Assembly: GCA_025928415.1 (NCBI GenBank)
Contig: JAICJK010000084.1
Location: 1-8,293, forward strand
Length of the DNA stretch: 8,293 nt
Source: Solirubrobacteraceae bacterium
GTDB taxonomy: Bacteria; Actinomycetota; Thermoleophilia; Solirubrobacterales; Solirubrobacteraceae
Reading direction: 5' to 3'
Both the position numbers and the translations under genes were made by a program. Numbering within the stretch: position 1 is the stretch's first letter; each line of letters starts with the position of its first letter. This document shows positions 5,472-8,293 of this stretch, piece by piece. A model generated the notes under the pieces. That model saw nothing but the letters and a program-made list of their open reading frames with translations. It searched no databases and was not told where the DNA came from.

Positions 5472-5515
5472 GGGGTGCAGGATCCTTTGGTGGTGGGGAT
5501 GGGTGAGGGGCCGAC

Positions 5516-6406
5516 TTACGACGTGAGGTAGTCGAGAAGGGAAGGCTGGATGACGGCGGCGGTCGACTTGAGCGCGGCGGTGTAGCCGGCCTGCTGGGAG
5601 GCCAGCGTCGTCAGCGCCGTCGCGTAGTCGGTGTCCTCGACGCCGGACAGCAGGTTGGTGACGGTCGTCTGCGCGTCGCTGAGCCGCGCGTCGGCCGCGT
5701 CGATGCGGTTCTGGGTCGCGCCGACCGTCGCGAACGTCCCCGACAGCGTGTCCGCCGCGGCGTCGAGGTTGCCCAGGTCGGTCGAGGAGACCGCCGCGAG
5801 ATCGGCCGGGGTGCCGCTCTGGAAGTGCGTCTGCAGCGAGCGCATCGTCGCGAGCAGGCCCTCGAAGGTGCTGCCCGGCGTGTCGACGCGCACGGACACG
5901 CCCGGCCCGAGCGACCGGATGACGGGCTTGCCGTCGTCGTGCGAGGTGTCGTCGGGCGGCGTCGTCGTCGTGTCGAACGGCGGCGTGGTGGCCGTCCCCG
6001 CGAAGACGTAGGCGTCCCCGCTCTTGGCGTTCAGCGCGTCCTTGGCGGCGTTGATGAGCTGCCCGATCTCGGTCGCCACCGCCTGGCGCGCGGAGGCGTC
6101 CATGGTGCCGTTGGCGCCCGAGAGGGCGAGCTCGCGCACGCGCTGGGAGATGTCGGAGACCTGCTGGACGGCGCTGTCGGTCGCCGACACCCAGCTCGTC
6201 GCGCTCGCCGCGTTGTCGCGGTACTGGGCCAGGCCCGAGAGCTGGTCGCGGTAGCGCAGCGCGTCGCCGGTGCCGATGGCGTCGTCCGACGGCTGTGAGA
6301 TGCGCTTGCCGCTGGAGACCTGCTGCGAGGTCGCGGCCATGTCGGTGGCCGAGCGCTGCAGGTCGTTCAGGGACCGCGCGGTCAGCATGCTCTGCGTGAT
6401 GCGCAT
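5516..6406 (-). CDS. flgL: Flagellar hook-filament junction protein FlgL (HAP3)
   Basis: Forms the ring between FlgK and the filament; exported with help from FlgN. The 296 residues are near the family norm of about 300. The N-terminus MRITQSMLTARSLNDLQ and SSGKRISQPSDDAIGTGDAL (31-50) is the flagellin-like D0/D1 of FlgL. RVRELALSGANGTMD (89-103) and YVFAGTATTPPFD (133-145) follow, the latter being the FlgL signature F(S/A)GT...PPF. A low-complexity Thr/Pro/Asp stretch (144-159) then leads into a typical SLGPGVSVRVDTPG segment (165-178). The C-terminus VEDTDYATALTTLASQQAGYTAAL (256-279) is diagnostic. Two nucleotides separate it from the flgK stop (TAG-CC-ATG), so translation is probably coupled. 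The stop is TAA, rare in this GC-rich window. Confidence 0.96.
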   Translation of the reverse strand: MRITQSMLTARSLNDLQRSATDMAATSQQVSSGKRISQPSDDAIGTGDALRYRDQLSGLAQYRDNAASATSWVSATDSAVQQVSDISQRVRELALSGANGTMDASARQAVATEIGQLINAAKDALNAKSGDAYVFAGTATTPPFDTTTTPPDDTSHDDGKPVIRSLGPGVSVRVDTPGSTFEGLLATMRSLQTHFQSGTPADLAAVSSTDLGNLDAAADTLSGTFATVGATQNRIDAADARLSDAQTTVTNLLSGVEDTDYATALTTLASQQAGYTAALKSTAAVIQPSLLDYLTS

Positions 6407-6408
6407 GG

Positions 6409-7728
6409 CTAGAGGCCGACCTTCCCGGTGCGGTTGATGAGCGTGTCGAGCATGTCGTCCATGGTCGAGAAGGCGCGCGAGGCGGCCTGGTAGCCGCGCT
6501 GGAACTTCACGAGGTTCGTCATCTCCTCGTCCATCGAGACGCCGTTGACGCTCTGGCGCCGGTCGTCGATCGCGGCGGCGAGCGTCTGGGCGGTCGTGGC
6601 CTTCTGGTCGGCGCCGGCCTGCGCCGAGCCGACGCTGGTCACGAAGGCCGCGTAGGTCGACAGCGTCGTCCCCTGCGTGCGCTGGGCGGCGACCGCGAGA
6701 GCCAGGGCGTTGCCGCCCGCGCCCTCGCCGGCGCCGGCCGCGGTGACCGACGTGGCGGCGACCGCGATCGTCGCCGCCGTGGTCCCGGAGAAGAAGGCCG
6801 AGCCGTAGGCGGAGTTGATGCTGGTGGCCAGGTTCGACGCGACGCCGTCGAGGTCGGTGACGAAGCCCGCGATCGTGCCGGTCGGGCTCGCCAGGTCGCT
6901 GAGGCCGCCGAGCGTCCCGCCCGACGCCGACGTGATGTCCGAGGCGGACGGCAGGTTGACCGTGTTGGTCGCGTCGACGAGCTTGGGCGTCACGCCGGCG
7001 AAGCCGACGCTGATGCGCCCGTTGCCCTCGTCGGTGACCGAGACGGACCCGATCTTGCTCAGGTCGTCGAGGAGCTGGTCGCGCCGGTCGAGCAGGTCGT
7101 TGGGCTGCTGGCCGAGCGCCGTCGCCTGCCCGATCGCGTCGTTGAGCTTGGCGATCTCGTCGGCCTTCGCCTTCACCGGGCCCGACGGGTCGAGCAGGCC
7201 GGAGATCTGCCCGGCCGCGTTGGCCTGCAGATCGGTCAGGCCCTTGGCGACGGCGTTGAGCTGGTCGGTGATCGTCTTGGCCTGGCCGATGACCGCGTTC
7301 TGGGCCGCCGTGCTGGTCGGGTTGGCGGCCAGCGTGTCCCAGGCGTCGAAGAACTTGGACATCATCGACTGCAGACCCGAGTCGCCGGGCTCGGCGAGCA
7401 GGTCCTGCGCCTGGTCGAGGCCCTGGGCCAGCGTGCTCTGCTGCCCGGCGGTCATCTGCTGGGCGCGGAACTGGAGGTCGGAGAACTGGTCGCGGACCCG
7501 CTGGTAGGCGAGGACGTCGACGCCCTGCCCGAGCTGGGCGCCGGCGCCGTTCTGCAGCGCGCCGGCCGGGAGCTGGTACGGCGTGGTCGCCGAGAGCACG
7601 GCCTCCTGGCGCGTGTAGCCCACCGTGTTGGCGTTGGCGATGTTGTGCGCGGTGGTGTTCAGCCCGGCCTGCTCGGCCAACAGGGCGCGCAGCGAGAGGT
7701 TCAGGCCGCTGAAGGAGGAGATCGGCAC
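6409..7728 (-). CDS. flgK: Flagellar hook-associated protein FlgK (HAP1)
   Basis: Caps the hook and joins it to the filament through FlgL; secreted by the flagellar export apparatus. The N-terminus carries the rod/hook-family signature LLAEQAGLNTTAHNIANANTVGYTRQEAVL (about 16-45). A coiled helical D1 follows (80-225), including FFDAWDTLAANPTSTAAQNAV (126-146) and DLLDRRDQLLDDLSKI (211-226). The C-terminus SVNGVSMDEEMTNLVKFQRGYQAASRAFSTMDDMLDTLIN (393-432) is the standard FlgK export and assembly end. At 439 residues it is shorter than E. coli FlgK (about 547), with a reduced central domain. It begins with GTG at 7728, three nucleotides after the flgN stop, and no Shine-Dalgarno is clear, so coupling to flgN is likely. 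It is a client of FlgN. Confidence 0.97.
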   Translation of the reverse strand: MPISSFSGLNLSLRALLAEQAGLNTTAHNIANANTVGYTRQEAVLSATTPYQLPAGALQNGAGAQLGQGVDVLAYQRVRDQFSDLQFRAQQMTAGQQSTLAQGLDQAQDLLAEPGDSGLQSMMSKFFDAWDTLAANPTSTAAQNAVIGQAKTITDQLNAVAKGLTDLQANAAGQISGLLDPSGPVKAKADEIAKLNDAIGQATALGQQPNDLLDRRDQLLDDLSKIGSVSVTDEGNGRISVGFAGVTPKLVDATNTVNLPSASDITSASGGTLGGLSDLASPTGTIAGFVTDLDGVASNLATSINSAYGSAFFSGTTAATIAVAATSVTAAGAGEGAGGNALALAVAAQRTQGTTLSTYAAFVTSVGSAQAGADQKATTAQTLAAAIDDRRQSVNGVSMDEEMTNLVKFQRGYQAASRAFSTMDDMLDTLINRTGKVGL

Positions 7729-7731
7729 GGC

Positions 7732-8286
7732 TCAGGCCTGGAGGTCCAGCGCGCGCAGCGCGGAGGGTCGCGGGGACAGGGGGGCGGCCGAGAAGGCGCC
7801 GCGGGCCTCGCCGGGCGGCCGGTAGCCGCCGGTCTCCTCGCCGCCGCCCATGAGGCGGGTGAGGTGGTCGAGGAAGGCGAGCTCCTGCTTCATGAGCGTC
7901 CGGTTGACGGTGTGCTCGCGCGCGATCTCGGCGAGCAGGCCCCGGAGCTCGGCGCTGCGGCCGCGGGCCTGCGGCGCCTCGGCGGCGGACAGCAGCCCGC
8001 TCATGACCTCGAGGGTCACCTGGTGGGCGGGGATGCCGAGGCGGGCCCCGGCGTGCGTGAGGATCGTGGTGCGGTCGCGGTCCATCCGGACGCGGCGCTC
8101 CATCTCGCCCTGGATCTCGGCCATGATCGTCAGGACCTCGTCGACCCGGCGGGCGCGGATCGCCTGCCCCTGGCGCAGGACCTGCTCGAGCAGGCGGCGC
8201 GAGGACGCGAGCTGCTCGTCGAGGTGCTGCAGGACGGCGCTGCCGAGCTGCGTCGCCGCCTCCGCCTGGCCGACCAGGGCGGTCAC
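7732..8286 (-). CDS. flgN: FlgN-like flagellar export chaperone
   Basis: Cytoplasmic helical chaperone that binds the C-termini of FlgK and FlgL and delivers them to the export gate. The 184 residues are almost wholly helical. Residues 20-85 have the FlgN pattern of long amphipathic helices: LLEQVLRQGQAIRARRVDEVL (32-52), then E.ERRVRMDRDRTTIL (61-76), then a short loop at LGIP. A second helical pair (108-146) ends in VNRTLMKQELAFLDHLTRL. The tail after about 147 is Gly/Pro/Ser-rich and probably disordered, longer than in typical FlgN (about 140-160). Identity rests on this pattern and on its place directly before flgK, as in Bacillus. The GTG at 8286 is the first start visible, but the frame stays open to the window edge, so the true start could be a few codons further out. 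Confidence 0.85.
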   Translation of the reverse strand: MTALVGQAEAATQLGSAVLQHLDEQLASSRRLLEQVLRQGQAIRARRVDEVLTIMAEIQGEMERRVRMDRDRTTILTHAGARLGIPAHQVTLEVMSGLLSAAEAPQARGRSAELRGLLAEIAREHTVNRTLMKQELAFLDHLTRLMGGGEETGGYRPPGEARGAFSAAPLSPRPSALRALDLQA

Positions 8287-8293
8287 TTGCCCG

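Overview
The window comes from a very GC-rich, motile bacterium. Gene content and arrangement fit a flagellated actinobacterium, and a deep-branching group such as Thermoleophilia/Solirubrobacterales is my best inference. The support is strongly GC-biased codon use, PASTA-repeat and Hanks-type kinase proteins beside a D-Ala-D-Ala ligase gene, a kinase sensor domain like the one on mycobacterial MviN, and a FliW/CsrA/flagellin module. No rRNA or other phylogenetic marker is present, so the taxon is not proven.

Left part (1-3017), cell wall and signalling. The + strand carries the 3' end of a PASTA-repeat surface protein (1-498), then ddl (495-1469), joined by a 4-base ATGA overlap. Converging on ddl from the - strand is a transmembrane Ser/Thr kinase (1500-3017). 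Its outer domain is not PASTA but a discoidin-like module. Peptidoglycan sensing and precursor synthesis therefore sit side by side.

Middle (3018-3932). A DsbA-like thioredoxin-fold protein (3036-3806, +) is divergent from the kinase. Only 18 bp separate the two start codons. Between dsbA and the flagellin gene, whose 3' ends converge, lies a 126-bp non-coding stretch that is strikingly structured. It holds a perfect 17-bp inverted repeat, a 24-bp direct duplication, and three successive small hairpins that share one layout with tandem G-A mismatches. This is the most unusual object in the window.

Right part (3933-8293), a late flagellar gene run, all on the - strand. Read 5'->3' the order is flgN, flgK, flgL, fliW, csrA, flagellin, with spacings of 3, 2, 44, 23 and 31 nt. 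This is close to the order known from Bacillus subtilis. FlgN is the export chaperone for the hook-filament junction proteins FlgK and FlgL. FliW and CsrA form the partner switch that ties flagellin translation to flagellin secretion. Flagellin is the last gene and probably has its own level of control: its leader overlaps the csrA 3' end and contains a GNRA-capped hairpin and a GGAGGA ribosome-binding site.
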